64,000 nt of DNA, taken from a beta proteobacterium AAP65. Lineage in GTDB: Bacteria > Pseudomonadota > Gammaproteobacteria > Burkholderiales > Burkholderiaceae_C. The stretch lies in assembly GCA_001295865.1 (NCBI GenBank), contig LJHW01000043.1, positions 62,001-126,000 on the forward strand, given 5' to 3'. The position numbers and the translations under genes are program-made. Within the stretch, counting starts at the first letter, position 1; each line of letters starts with the position of its first letter. This document shows positions 8,814 to 18,002 of the stretch, in pieces. The notes beneath the pieces are model-generated. The model was not told the DNA's origin. It ran no database searches and worked only from the letters and a program-made list of their open reading frames with translations.

Positions 8814-10274
8814 TCAAGCTGCCGGCAGGCCCAGGCGCTGTGCCAACCAAGGCAGGCGCCGCACCGCCACTTCCATCTCGCGGCGCAGGGGGTGCTTCAG
8901 CCCCCAGATGGCGGCCACCCACACCAGCGGAACCAACACCACCATGGCCAGCAGCTGCACAAGCGCCGGCCAGTTGCCGCCCAGGCCCAGCAAGGCCAGG
9001 GCCGCCGCACCGCAGGCTGCCAGCACCGCCAGGCTGTGGGTCTGGGCCTTCAGCAAGCCGCGCAAGCCCAGGCCGAGGTAACGGCGCTGCATCCAGGCAT
9101 TGACGGGGTACATCACCACCCCAGACACCACCAGTGCCCACACAAACGAGCCCAGCGTGCCGTCGTACAGCAAGGCGATGGCCGCGCCCTTCACGGCCAG
9201 GCTGATCAGCGAAGGCACCGTGGCCAGGTAAGGCCGCCCGATGGCCATGTAGGCCGTGCCCAGAAAGCCGAACGGCGCCCCCAGTGCAAACCACAGACAC
9301 ACACCCTGCACCGCAGGCGCCGCAGCCACCCAGTTGGCGCCGTAAAGCACGCGGATGATGGGCTCGGCGAAGAGCGCCGTCACCAGGTAGGCGGGCCACA
9401 TCAGGCCCGTGAGGTAGGCCACCGAGCGCGCCATGTGCGCCGCCAGCTCCTGCCCCTGGTGGTGGGCCCGCGAAAGAAAGGGCAGCACCGCATACGAGAT
9501 GGTGGGCCCGATCACCTGGCTCAAGATGTTGGTGGTGCCTATGGCGCGGCTCATCAGGCCCACGTCGTGCGCGCCGCTGAGCCGGCCCAGCACCACATCG
9601 GGCACCGCGTTGTTCAAGGCCACCAGGCTGTTGCCCAGCGTGGCCCCGGCGCCAAAGTGGCACACCTTGCGCCAGCCCTTGAGGCGCGGCCACCAGGGCA
9701 CCAGCGCCGGGCGGAAAGGGATGTAGGCCAGCGCCGTGACGATGATGTTGATGAGGTTGGCCCAGGCCATGGACATGTAGCTGAAGCCCATGTAAGCCAA
9801 GGTGATGGCGCTCACCGAGTACGCCAGCGTGCCCACCACGCGCACATAGGCCTGCTCTTTGGCGCGGTACTCGCGCGTGAGCAGGCTGTGTGTGATGGAA
9901 CCGAAGGGGATGAACACAAAGCCCAGCGCCAGCACCTGCATCACATCGCGTATGCCCGGCTCGCGGTAGAACTCGGCAGCCGGCCAGCTGCACAAAAACA
10001 CCACGAGCGCAATGCTCCATGACGACAGCAGCAGCACGCCGAAGGCCGAGGCCACGCTCTCGCGCGTGAGTTCTTTTTCCTGCTGCAGGTAGCTGGCCAC
10101 GCCAAAGTCGCGGAACAGGTGCGCCACAGCCACCATCACCGAGGTGATGGAGAAGATGCCCACCTCGGCGGGCTCGAGCATGCGCGCCAGCACGATGGTG
10201 ACCACAAACAACACGGCGGTGGAGCCGTTGGTCGAAAGAAAGGTCAGCGCCAGCGATTGGCGGATGGTGCTCAC
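8814..10274 (-). CDS. Wzx-type polysaccharide flippase (MOP superfamily)
   Basis: A 486-residue protein with 12-14 hydrophobic segments, of the WzxC/O-antigen flippase type that moves undecaprenyl-linked repeat units across the inner membrane. The N terminus SLALTFLSTNGSTAVLFVVT and ILARMLEPAEVGIFSITSV match the family's first two helices. NAVPDVVLGRLSGAHDVGLMSRA is the characteristic central loop, followed by ISYAVLPFLSRAHH. Its ATG overlaps the upstream glycosyltransferase stop by four bases. A Wzx flippase beside an O-ligase-type polymerase fits a Wzy-like assembly route for the polysaccharide of this locus. Confidence 0.88.
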   Translation of the reverse strand: MSTIRQSLALTFLSTNGSTAVLFVVTIVLARMLEPAEVGIFSITSVMVAVAHLFRDFGVASYLQQEKELTRESVASAFGVLLLSSWSIALVVFLCSWPAAEFYREPGIRDVMQVLALGFVFIPFGSITHSLLTREYRAKEQAYVRVVGTLAYSVSAITLAYMGFSYMSMAWANLINIIVTALAYIPFRPALVPWWPRLKGWRKVCHFGAGATLGNSLVALNNAVPDVVLGRLSGAHDVGLMSRAIGTTNILSQVIGPTISYAVLPFLSRAHHQGQELAAHMARSVAYLTGLMWPAYLVTALFAEPIIRVLYGANWVAAAPAVQGVCLWFALGAPFGFLGTAYMAIGRPYLATVPSLISLAVKGAAIALLYDGTLGSFVWALVVSGVVMYPVNAWMQRRYLGLGLRGLLKAQTHSLAVLAACGAAALALLGLGGNWPALVQLLAMVVLVPLVWVAAIWGLKHPLRREMEVAVRRLPWLAQRLGLPAA

Positions 10275-11431
10275 GCCGCCCCCTGGCGCTTGCCGCGCAA
10301 CCCTGCAATGAACTGCGCCGCCAGGGCCTCGGTGGACTGGGCTTCGCGCGCACGGCCGAGGTGGGCCACAAACGCCGCGTAGTCGTTGTCGCTCTCCAAG
10401 GGGCCGCAGAGGTGCTCCACCAGTTCAGCAGGGTTGTCGAAGGTCAGGCCCACCGGCCCCACGCGGGCTTGCAGTTCCTGGATTTGCGGCGCTTTGCGCG
10501 CCAGCAGGGGCACGCCCAGGTTGATGGCGTCGTAGACGATGCCGCTGGCCGCGTTGGCGTAGTAGGCGTCGTCGTGCCAGGCGAAGACGTAGTCCATGCC
10601 GGCCAGGCCCTGCACGAACTCGGGCCGCGGAAAGCCGTGCGCGGCACGCGTGCTCAACAAGCCCTGGTCGAGATGGCGGCAGCTGGGGTGCAGGTAGCTG
10701 AAGGCATGGAACTCAAAACGCCCCGGTTGGCGGGCATGCACCGCGGCCACCACGTCCAGGTAGGCCGGAAAGCCCTTGGCCGCGGTGGCGTTGCCCGCAA
10801 AGGCAATGCGCACCGGCTCGCTGCGGCGGCGCGCGGGGTTGGGCGTTCGCGCTTCTTCCGCCAGCAGCGGGTGCCCCACCACCATCAAGGCGGGCCGCAG
10901 CCAGGCATGGCCCTGCGCCAGCGCCGCGGCAATGCGCTCTTCGTACACCATGACACGCCCGCCACGGGCCACAAAACGGCGCAGGCTGGCGTGGAAATCG
11001 AGCATGCGGCGCAGCGGGTTGCGTGAGCGCCAGCCGGCCACCTCGTTGGCATTGCCATGAAGCACGGCCACGGCCTTGCCGGCCCAACCCTGCCAGGCGG
11101 CGGTGCTCAGGCTGGTGGCCGAGGCCGAGGCCATCAGCACCAGATCGGCACCAGCCAGCGCCTGCCTCGGCGCACCTGCAAAGCGGCGCCATGCGGCGCG
11201 CAAATCGCGCGGGAGTGTGTCGGCATCGAGCGCAGGCTCGAAGTTCAAGTGCTGCTGGCAGGCCGCCACGTCGGCCGCGCCAATCTTGCGCAACTCGCTC
11301 ACGTGCCGTTCACCGGCCACCAGGGTGATGGCTGCCGCGGGGAAGGCCTGGCGCACCACGCGCAACGCACCCAAATTGGCCGGGCAATGGGCCGTGCCAT
11401 TCCACGTGGGCTCGATCAGGGTGATCTTCAT
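10271..11431 (-). CDS. putative glycosyltransferase, unusual GT-B type
   Basis: A 386-residue protein that looks GT-B-like but lacks the clear GT4 signatures. The first domain carries NLGALRVVRQAFPAAAITLVAGE and GADLVLMASASATSLSTAAWQ; the second begins near residue 210 with PVRIAFAGNATAAKGFPAYLDV, the usual start of the donor-binding domain. The late segment MDYVFAWHDDAYYANAASGIV followed by DAINLGVPLLA occupies the place of the donor-sugar E-x7-E motif. It sits between a GT-A-like gene and the flippase and overlaps the flippase by four bases. Glycosyl transfer is an inference from fold-like features and context. Confidence 0.6.
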   Translation of the reverse strand: MKITLIEPTWNGTAHCPANLGALRVVRQAFPAAAITLVAGERHVSELRKIGAADVAACQQHLNFEPALDADTLPRDLRAAWRRFAGAPRQALAGADLVLMASASATSLSTAAWQGWAGKAVAVLHGNANEVAGWRSRNPLRRMLDFHASLRRFVARGGRVMVYEERIAAALAQGHAWLRPALMVVGHPLLAEEARTPNPARRRSEPVRIAFAGNATAAKGFPAYLDVVAAVHARQPGRFEFHAFSYLHPSCRHLDQGLLSTRAAHGFPRPEFVQGLAGMDYVFAWHDDAYYANAASGIVYDAINLGVPLLARKAPQIQELQARVGPVGLTFDNPAELVEHLCGPLESDNDYAAFVAHLGRAREAQSTEALAAQFIAGLRGKRQGAA

Positions 11432-11477
11432 GGCTCAAGGCTGCTGTTCATCAGCACCGCAACCCGGTGCCAAGCCG

Positions 11478-12404
11478 TCAATGGGGGGCCAGTTCGGCAA
11501 TCACCGAGCGCGCCGCACGGGCGTAAGCCCCGCTCTCAAAGCGCAGGCTGCCGATGAAGTGCAGGAAACGCGTCTGTGGCGTGGTGACATCGGGTGTCGC
11601 GTAGGCCGGGAAGGGCAGCACAAAAGCACCGGGCAGATTGGCCGCGAGAAAGTTGCTTGCCACCTGCTCGGTACCCCACTCGCCCCACCGTTCGTTCAGG
11701 CGCGCACGCATCGCCAGAGAGAACTCGCGCATGTGCTCCAGCATCATGCCGTTGCGCGGGAAACCGGTAAAACCGGCACAGCCTCGCACATAGAAGCGGC
11801 CGGGTTCGGTGGCGTTCACCAGTTCCCGTTCGGCCCAGGCCTGGATGTGCCGATCGGCCACGCGAGAAAGGTACTCGGCAGCAGTGGCACTGGCTTGCTG
11901 GCAAGTGACGATGTGCTGCCCCGGCTCTTCACCGATCACGAAAGCTCGTTCTTCTGCTGCGGCTCGGGCCACTTCGTCCAGAGACCGCAGCGCCACGGTG
12001 TCGGCGTCAAGCTGCACCACATAGTCGTCTCGGCTGATGTGGGCGATGGCGGCCAAACGCTCCCAGCAGCCGCCCACCGGGAAGGCTGCATCGCGGAAAG
12101 ACTCGGCCTTGTGCGTTTCCACAAATGGCACGGAACGCCGGATGGTCTCGACATCGCTGCCGCTCATCTTGGGGTCGCAGACCACCACCACGCGCCGGGC
12201 AGGTACCGAGCGGTACAGGCTGCGCAGCGCCAGCAGATAGGGCGCCACATCACGCGGCTGCACCATGGACAACAAAGTGAGGGGAGCAGCGCCGCGCTGC
12301 AGCGGCGGCAGCCGGTGCACGCCCGAGACCACCCGCTCAAAGCGATATCGCTGCCAGTCCCTGTTTGCCCTCCCCCAGAGTCTTGCCGTCAGTTCTTTTG
12401 CCAT
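11478..12404 (-). CDS. putative GT-A type glycosyltransferase
   Basis: A 308-residue protein I do not recognise at family level. It contains LLSMVQPRDVAPYLLALRSLYR near residues 44-65, VVVVCDPKMS at 72-81 and, importantly, DDYVVQLDADTVALRSL at 126-142, which holds a DAD metal-binding motif like that of GT-A glycosyltransferases. FYVRGCAGFTGFPRNG and WGEWGTEQVASNFLAANLPGA follow, similar in layout to the acceptor region of galactosyl- or glucosyltransferases. Its ATG overlaps the TAA of the upstream Tat lipoprotein gene by one base. A GT-A function is likely but not proven. Confidence 0.6.
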   Translation of the reverse strand: MAKELTARLWGRANRDWQRYRFERVVSGVHRLPPLQRGAAPLTLLSMVQPRDVAPYLLALRSLYRSVPARRVVVVCDPKMSGSDVETIRRSVPFVETHKAESFRDAAFPVGGCWERLAAIAHISRDDYVVQLDADTVALRSLDEVARAAAEERAFVIGEEPGQHIVTCQQASATAAEYLSRVADRHIQAWAERELVNATEPGRFYVRGCAGFTGFPRNGMMLEHMREFSLAMRARLNERWGEWGTEQVASNFLAANLPGAFVLPFPAYATPDVTTPQTRFLHFIGSLRFESGAYARAARSVIAELAPH

Positions 12405-14536
12405 TAGCTCGTGATGTTTCTAGGCGTCCAACCCCAGCGCGGGTCGGTGGCGAAGCCGTTCAACCAGGCCGGCAGGTCCACCAGATCGCGCTGCACGGTG
12501 GCCCACGCTTGCTGGGCCCCCGGCAGGTTTCTTTCCACCGCCACCACCAGGGCCGCCCAGAGGTAGCTCGGGTAGTAGGCGCCGGCGCTGCCGTTGGCCC
12601 CGGTGTCGACATAGCTGGTCTTGATGGGGCCGTCGTACACATACCAGCGCCCGGCCACGGCCGAGGGCTGGTTGGTGTATTGCCAAGCCGTCTGCTCGCC
12701 CCAGGTCGGCAGCGAATCGATGGTGGTTGAACTGCGCCCCAGCGAAGTTTGGTAGGCAATGTAGCGCCAGCCCCCGTTGGGTTGCTCGTTGATCCAGCGC
12801 ACAGGCTGCATAGCTGCCCAATCCGCCACACTCTTCAACAAGGCCTGCTGCTCGCCCTGCAGCAGCCGCACCTCGGCGGCGCGGTGCAACTCGCCGATGA
12901 GGAAGTGGTACTGCCACATCGAAGTCTGGAAACCAGTGTTGCCGGCACCGTCGACGAGGCCGCGGTCGGGCAAAAAATCCCACATCGTGTTGAGCAAGGC
13001 CTTGGGGTCGGTGACCCACCGGTTGAACAGCACGGCGTTGTTGTGGAGGGCCGTCTGCCCCGGCGCGCGCCAGCCGTGGTTGCTGGGCGAAAGGAAGGTG
13101 GCGTGCACCAGGCTGCGCAGGCACCAGGCGCGGCCGCGCATCTGGTACCAGTAGCCGTGGGTGCCCGACGTCCAGGTGAAGTTGTTGTTGGCGCCGCTCC
13201 AGGTGCCGTTCCAGACGGCAATCTTCTGCGCCACTTCGATGAACACCGGGGCAGGCCGCGCCAAGAAGGCCACGAAGCCAGCGCCAGGGTGGTGAGCCAC
13301 CTCCCAGGTGGCGCGTGAGAGCGCATCGCTCAGGCGCGGCCAGGGCGGCGGACTGCCTTGCTGGTCGCGCTGGCCGATGTCGGCGAAGTTGTGCACTTCA
13401 CCCGTCTGGCTGTTCCGGTAGTTGACGTTGTAGCTCAGGATCGCCAAGGCCGAGGCTTCGCTGGCCCGTGCGGCACGGAAGTCGCCCGACTGCACGAGGC
13501 GCGCGTCCCACTGTGTCAGCGGGCCGATGCTGGGTGAATCGCCGGCCGCGCCCATGTCGACAGCGCGGTGGCGCCCCGTGCTCCAGGGGCGGTAGGCGTC
13601 GTTGGCATACGCAGCCATCGAGAAGGTGGACTCGCGCACGCACTTGAAGAGCAAGGGATGGGCCTGCCAGTCGGTGTGCACCTGCATGGCGCGCAAGGTG
13701 GTTTCGCTGCCGAGCCAGCGTGCGGCGTACCAGGCGCGGTGGCGGGTATGCACCCCTTCAGGCGTACCCACACCACCGACGCCGCTGCTGACCTCGACAC
13801 CGTTCACGCTGAGGCGCGAATTCGTGTAGGTGGCGTTGGTGGGCCACACCACGGCCGTCGGGTTGATCTTGCAGTTTTCAACCACCACTTCCACGAAGGT
13901 CTGGCCGCCGGCGTACAGGTGCACGTCCAGCACCGCTTCCAGGGTGGGGTGCCCGCTCACGGGCACGCGGTAGCGAGCGCAGATCACCTGCGCATTGGCC
14001 CACCAGATGCGCTCAGGGCTGGAGAAGTTGCTCATGCGCCCGGTGCCACACTCACCCAGGTCCACATCGAAAGAGCTCAGCTTGGTGGCCAGGTTGGCGG
14101 CCGTCAGCGCCGCACGGGGCGTGCCCGGCTGCAAGGTCACGTTCACGGCCTTTTCGCCCACCCCCGCTGCCGTGGCCGTGTAGGTGCCGGCCACCACCAC
14201 CAGGGCGGCCGAGCCATCGTCCCACTGGTTCAGCACGCTGTAGGCAAAGGTCGGGTCGTCGTCCATCACCAGGCCTGCTGTCGCGGGCAGCTGGCCGCGA
14301 ACGGGTATCAGCGTGGCGCTGTAGACAAAGCTGCCCGCGGCCGGGGCTTCGAACTTCAGGGCCGTCATGCGCTGGCTCACCACCGGCGGGGCGGCGGGCG
14401 GCGCGGCAGCGGCAGGCCGCGAGGTGGCTTCTGCTTCGCCCCCACCGCCACCACCACACCCGGTAGCGAAGGCCGGCGTGGCGGCCAGGGCCAGCTTGGA
14501 AACGAAGCGGCGGCGTGAAGCAGAGTGCTGGGTCAT
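12404..14536 (-). CDS. large Tat-exported lipoprotein of unknown function
   Basis: A 710-residue protein with no family I can name confidently. The N terminus shows a twin-arginine motif SRRRFVSK (residues 7-14), a hydrophobic stretch and a lipobox ATGC with Cys27, then a poly-Gly segment, so it should fold in the cytoplasm and be anchored in the envelope. Residues 55-150 look like a beta-rich domain (VRGQLPATAGLVMDD, NQWDDGSAALVVVAGTY), reminiscent of RIFT-barrel domains of PcRGLX/YetA-like lyases. The C-terminal two thirds are rich in Trp, His, Tyr and Asn with repeated WxxxW patterns, typical of helical-toroid carbohydrate-active enzymes. It lies 177 bp after the deacetylase-GT fusion gene. 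A polysaccharide-degrading or -modifying role is an inference from layout and context. Confidence 0.7.
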   Translation of the reverse strand: MTQHSASRRRFVSKLALAATPAFATGCGGGGGGEAEATSRPAAAAPPAAPPVVSQRMTALKFEAPAAGSFVYSATLIPVRGQLPATAGLVMDDDPTFAYSVLNQWDDGSAALVVVAGTYTATAAGVGEKAVNVTLQPGTPRAALTAANLATKLSSFDVDLGECGTGRMSNFSSPERIWWANAQVICARYRVPVSGHPTLEAVLDVHLYAGGQTFVEVVVENCKINPTAVVWPTNATYTNSRLSVNGVEVSSGVGGVGTPEGVHTRHRAWYAARWLGSETTLRAMQVHTDWQAHPLLFKCVRESTFSMAAYANDAYRPWSTGRHRAVDMGAAGDSPSIGPLTQWDARLVQSGDFRAARASEASALAILSYNVNYRNSQTGEVHNFADIGQRDQQGSPPPWPRLSDALSRATWEVAHHPGAGFVAFLARPAPVFIEVAQKIAVWNGTWSGANNNFTWTSGTHGYWYQMRGRAWCLRSLVHATFLSPSNHGWRAPGQTALHNNAVLFNRWVTDPKALLNTMWDFLPDRGLVDGAGNTGFQTSMWQYHFLIGELHRAAEVRLLQGEQQALLKSVADWAAMQPVRWINEQPNGGWRYIAYQTSLGRSSTTIDSLPTWGEQTAWQYTNQPSAVAGRWYVYDGPIKTSYVDTGANGSAGAYYPSYLWAALVVAVERNLPGAQQAWATVQRDLVDLPAWLNGFATDPRWGWTPRNITS

Positions 14537-14713
14537 GGCAGGTGGCGGGCTCGGTAGATAGGGGATCAGAGAGGCATCGGGGGCAAGCCCAGGGCACAGA
14601 GTGCAGATGCTCTCTTCTGATCGGCTCGGATTCGCAGAACCTGACCCGAATCTGTAACAAGCTGCAGTTCCGCGCCATCCCCTAACAAGGGAGAAATGAG
14701 CGCAAAGCTCACC

Positions 14714-16924
14714 TCAGAGCCGGAAACTCGAACGTGCCAGCGCGTAGGCCCGGGCCGTGCGTTGCGCGCACTGCTCAGGCGCGAAGAGCTCGAGCAAGCG
14801 CTGGTGCAAGGCAGGCGCCGGGGCTTGCCCAGGCCCTGCCGCACCCAAAGCCTGGGCCACGGCATCGGCCAACGATGCGGCAGAGCCGGGCTGGAACAGC
14901 GCGCCCGAGCCCAGCATGGCCGTCACCTCCACCGCGGCACCGTGCGCCGGCCCCACAAACTGGCAGCCTGCGGCCAGCCCTTCCAGCATCACCAGGCCCA
15001 AAGGTTCGGGCTCGAGCGAGGCAGAAACCAGCACGTCCATCGCCGGCAGCAGCGCCGCCACGTCATTGCGGTGGCCAGTGAACACCACGCGCCCGGCGGC
15101 CTCCAGCGCGCGCGCCTGGGCGCGCAGTGCTGCGGGGTAGGCCGTGTCGCCCAGCGCCGGCGCGGCGCCGATCACGAAAAAAACGATGTCGGGCCGCTGC
15201 GCAGCCAGCTTTTCGGCGGCTTCCAGAAAGAGGCTTTGCCCCTTCCAGGGCACCAGCATGCCCACCAAGGCCACCATGCGCTGGCCCGCCGCCAAACCGA
15301 ATTCACGCTCGACGGCAGCGCGGGCCTGCGCTCGCGGCACGGGGGCAGGCAGTTCGAAACCGTCGTAGATCTGGCGGACCTTGGCGGCATGCACACCATC
15401 GGCCAGCAGGCCGCCGGCCAGCCAACGCGAAACAGGCAAGAAACAGGCAGGGCCGCTCAACAAGCGGCGCAGCATCAGGCTGTCTGGGTAGGGCCCGCGA
15501 AGGTGCTGAACGTAGGGCACCCCCAGCCACTGGGCCACCAGCATCGCTTCGCGGTTGCTGTTGGGCTCGTTGTTGCCGTGCACGATGTCAGGGGCCAAGC
15601 GCCATGCCCGCCAGTACAAGCGCAACAGGTAGGGCGCGCGGTTGAGCAGGTCATCCATGCGGCCCAGGCCAAAACCTGCCGCACGTGCCAGCGGCGCGGG
15701 CAGCACCTGCCGGGCACGGGCGGCACCCTGGCGGAAGTTGAAGCGGCGGTTGTTCAAAACCCGGTGGCTGTGCGCCGCAGGCAGCTTGGAAATGCCCGGC
15801 CAGGGCGCATTCGAGATCACGTCGTACGACCAATCGGCCGGGTTGGCGTGCCGCATGAGTGTGGTGGCCGCCACCACGGCCCCGCCAAAGCCCGCGCCGT
15901 TCTCCACCAACAGCACACGGGCCGGCCTGCGCACCAAAGAGGTCTGGGCATCGGGCTGCTTGCCGGCCAGGTTTCTTGCCAGGCGAAGCGCGGTGCGCAC
16001 CGTGCTGCCCGGCCAAGGGGTGAACCGTGGCAGCAGAAAAGGCGAGCAGCCCGACTCGGCAGCGCCACCTCCGGTGACGACCGCGGCCTTGTAGCCCGTG
16101 GCTTGCACCATGGCCAAGTGGCGCTGCCCGAAGTCGGTGCCGGGGCGGCCGTTCGGGTAGGCAAAAAGATCCACCGGTGCACCCACGATGCCGGCCAGCA
16201 CCTCACGGCATTGGGCAATCTCCTGGCGTGCGGTGGCATCGTCTACCGCGGCCAGGATGGGGTGGTTGACCGTGTGGGCGCCGATGCCGAAGCCCGCGGC
16301 ATGCAATTGGCGCACGTGCTCGGCGCCGAAAGTGTGCAATGGCAGGCGCCCGCCACTGCCTTGTGCTTCAAGCGCCAGGATGGCGGCGTCACGTTCGGCC
16401 AGGGGCTGGTACTTCAGTTCTTCCTGCAACAGCCTGGCCAGGGCCAGGCGCGTTTGCGGCTCGCTGAGATCACGGAAAGCCATCAGCTCGGCCGGCAGTT
16501 GCGCGCCCCTTGAAGGCAAGGCCGCAACGGCAGCATCGATACGTTCGTGCCACATGCCGGCCGCATCCAGCTGACCGGTTGTCACAAAGAAAGTGGCGTG
16601 CATGTTGCGGCTGCGCAGCGCGTCGGACACATGCGCACACCACTCGGGGTAACCGTCGTCGAAGGTCAGCGCCACAGCGCGGGCCGGCAAGCGGCCACGT
16701 TGCAGGGCCTCAACAGCGTCTGCCAGTGGCAGCACGTGCATGGTCTCTGCCAGCACATCGAGGATGTCCACGAAGGCGGACATCGGCAGTTCACCCAAAG
16801 GCACATCTGGCGCGTCGACCGGCACCTTGTGGAACTGCAGCGTGGTGAGGCGCCCCGCCGGCCCGCCGCGCGAAAAGGCGCTCAAGAGACCGCGCAACAG
16901 GGGCCGGCGCAAACGCTCAAGCAT
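14714..16924 (-). CDS. polysaccharide deacetylase-GT4 glycosyltransferase fusion
   Basis: A 736-residue two-domain protein. Residues 25-300 are a NodB-type polysaccharide deacetylase: TFDDGY at 87-92, H217 and H221 in GAHTVNHP, and FAYPNGR at 254-260. Residues 336-736 are a GT4 glycosyltransferase: LLVENGAGFGGAVVAA, IVHGNNEPNSN, ALVGMLVPWKGQSLFLEAAE, and EPEPLGLVMLEGLAAG as the donor-site motif. No stop codon or frame break separates them. The start ATG (ends 16924) overlaps the upstream GT4 stop by eight bases; the frame is open further upstream, but only in the shadow of that gene. One polypeptide could both trim N-acetyl groups or a linked acyl group and add a sugar. Confidence 0.83.
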   Translation of the reverse strand: MLERLRRPLLRGLLSAFSRGGPAGRLTTLQFHKVPVDAPDVPLGELPMSAFVDILDVLAETMHVLPLADAVEALQRGRLPARAVALTFDDGYPEWCAHVSDALRSRNMHATFFVTTGQLDAAGMWHERIDAAVAALPSRGAQLPAELMAFRDLSEPQTRLALARLLQEELKYQPLAERDAAILALEAQGSGGRLPLHTFGAEHVRQLHAAGFGIGAHTVNHPILAAVDDATARQEIAQCREVLAGIVGAPVDLFAYPNGRPGTDFGQRHLAMVQATGYKAAVVTGGGAAESGCSPFLLPRFTPWPGSTVRTALRLARNLAGKQPDAQTSLVRRPARVLLVENGAGFGGAVVAATTLMRHANPADWSYDVISNAPWPGISKLPAAHSHRVLNNRRFNFRQGAARARQVLPAPLARAAGFGLGRMDDLLNRAPYLLRLYWRAWRLAPDIVHGNNEPNSNREAMLVAQWLGVPYVQHLRGPYPDSLMLRRLLSGPACFLPVSRWLAGGLLADGVHAAKVRQIYDGFELPAPVPRAQARAAVEREFGLAAGQRMVALVGMLVPWKGQSLFLEAAEKLAAQRPDIVFFVIGAAPALGDTAYPAALRAQARALEAAGRVVFTGHRNDVAALLPAMDVLVSASLEPEPLGLVMLEGLAAGCQFVGPAHGAAVEVTAMLGSGALFQPGSAASLADAVAQALGAAGPGQAPAPALHQRLLELFAPEQCAQRTARAYALARSSFRL

Positions 16925-18002
16925 GGAGGCGCCCGGCAAAAACTTCGTCCCAGCGCTGCAGCATGGCCGCCTTCGCGTACTGCTGCTGCACCAATTGGTG
17001 GCCTTGCTCGGCCCAGCGCGGCCACTCGGCGCGCCGCTGCACGGCGTCCAGCAGCGCGGCTGTGAACTCGGCGTCGTCAGGCCGCGGCATGCGGGCTGCC
17101 CCGGCAGGCAGCATGTGCGGCACATCACCCACGCAGGTGCTGAGTGCCGGCACCCCCATCGCCATGGCCTCCAGCAAGGCGATGGGCTGCTGCTCGGTAT
17201 CTGAAGACATGACGAAGAGGTCGAGTTGCTGGATCACCTCCAAAGGGCGCGCAACAAACCCAAGGAAGCGCACCGCTGTTTCGACGCCCAAGGCCTGAGC
17301 CAAGGCCTGCAGACGGGGCAGTTCGGGGCCGTCGCCCGCAATCCAGAGCTCGGCGGGCTGCTGGGCCAGCAGTGCGGCAAAGGCGCGCAGCAGACGGGCC
17401 AGGTTCTTTTCGCCGCGCAGGCCGGCCACCGTGCCCAAACGCAGCGGCCCGGGCCGCAGGGGGCGGACGGGCAGTGTTTCAGCCACTTCAACGCCATTCG
17501 GGATGTAGGCCAGCCGCTGGGCGGGCACCCACCAGGCGCGCCCCGCCGCCTGTAGGGTGCGCGAGGGCACGACCAGGCTGGCACCCGAAACGCGAAAGAA
17601 CACCCTGCGTGCCCACAGGCGCCGTGGCAGCTGGCCTTGTGCTTCGTCTGGGCCGAAACCGTCTTCGACGTGCACATGGGGTGCCAGGCGCGGCACGTTA
17701 GCCACCATCCACTCGATGGCACCCCAGTTGTAGGAGAACACCCGCGTTGGCCGGTTCTGCAGCAGCAGCTGGCGAAACCGCTGTCGGTTGTTCAGGCCAC
17801 GCCCTCGCTCTACCGGGATAGGCAGCGCCTGCCAGGGAACTTCAGGCGCCAGCCGATCTGCGGCCTGGAAGTTGCCGTCCATGGCCACGATGAGATGGCG
17901 GTAGCGGCTGCCCCAAGCGTTGGCCAGCGAAACAAAGCGCGATTGCGCGCCCCCCAGAGAAAAGGTGGAGAAGGCGTGCAGCAGCAGCGGCCCGTCGCTC
18001 AT
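16917..18002 (-). CDS. GT4 family glycosyltransferase
   Basis: A 361-residue retaining GT4 enzyme. The N-terminal acceptor loop is FSTFSLGGAQSRFVSLAN (residues 11-28). The C-terminal domain has LRLGTVAGLRGEKNLARLLRA, ELWIAGDGPELPRLQ and the donor-site motif EQQPIALLEAMAMGVPALST. It overlaps the O-ligase gene upstream by four bases and the deacetylase-GT fusion downstream by eight. It probably works in the cytoplasm on the lipid-linked repeat unit. The sugar transferred is not predictable from this sequence. Confidence 0.87.
   Translation of the reverse strand: MSDGPLLLHAFSTFSLGGAQSRFVSLANAWGSRYRHLIVAMDGNFQAADRLAPEVPWQALPIPVERGRGLNNRQRFRQLLLQNRPTRVFSYNWGAIEWMVANVPRLAPHVHVEDGFGPDEAQGQLPRRLWARRVFFRVSGASLVVPSRTLQAAGRAWWVPAQRLAYIPNGVEVAETLPVRPLRPGPLRLGTVAGLRGEKNLARLLRAFAALLAQQPAELWIAGDGPELPRLQALAQALGVETAVRFLGFVARPLEVIQQLDLFVMSSDTEQQPIALLEAMAMGVPALSTCVGDVPHMLPAGAARMPRPDDAEFTAALLDAVQRRAEWPRWAEQGHQLVQQQYAKAAMLQRWDEVFAGRLHA

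Noticed and set aside
7849..10371. Single 840-codon frame suggesting a fused flippase-GT2 protein
   Set aside because: The first 520 codons are out of frame with the flippase and show no homology; only the final 319 residues are a real GT2 enzyme.
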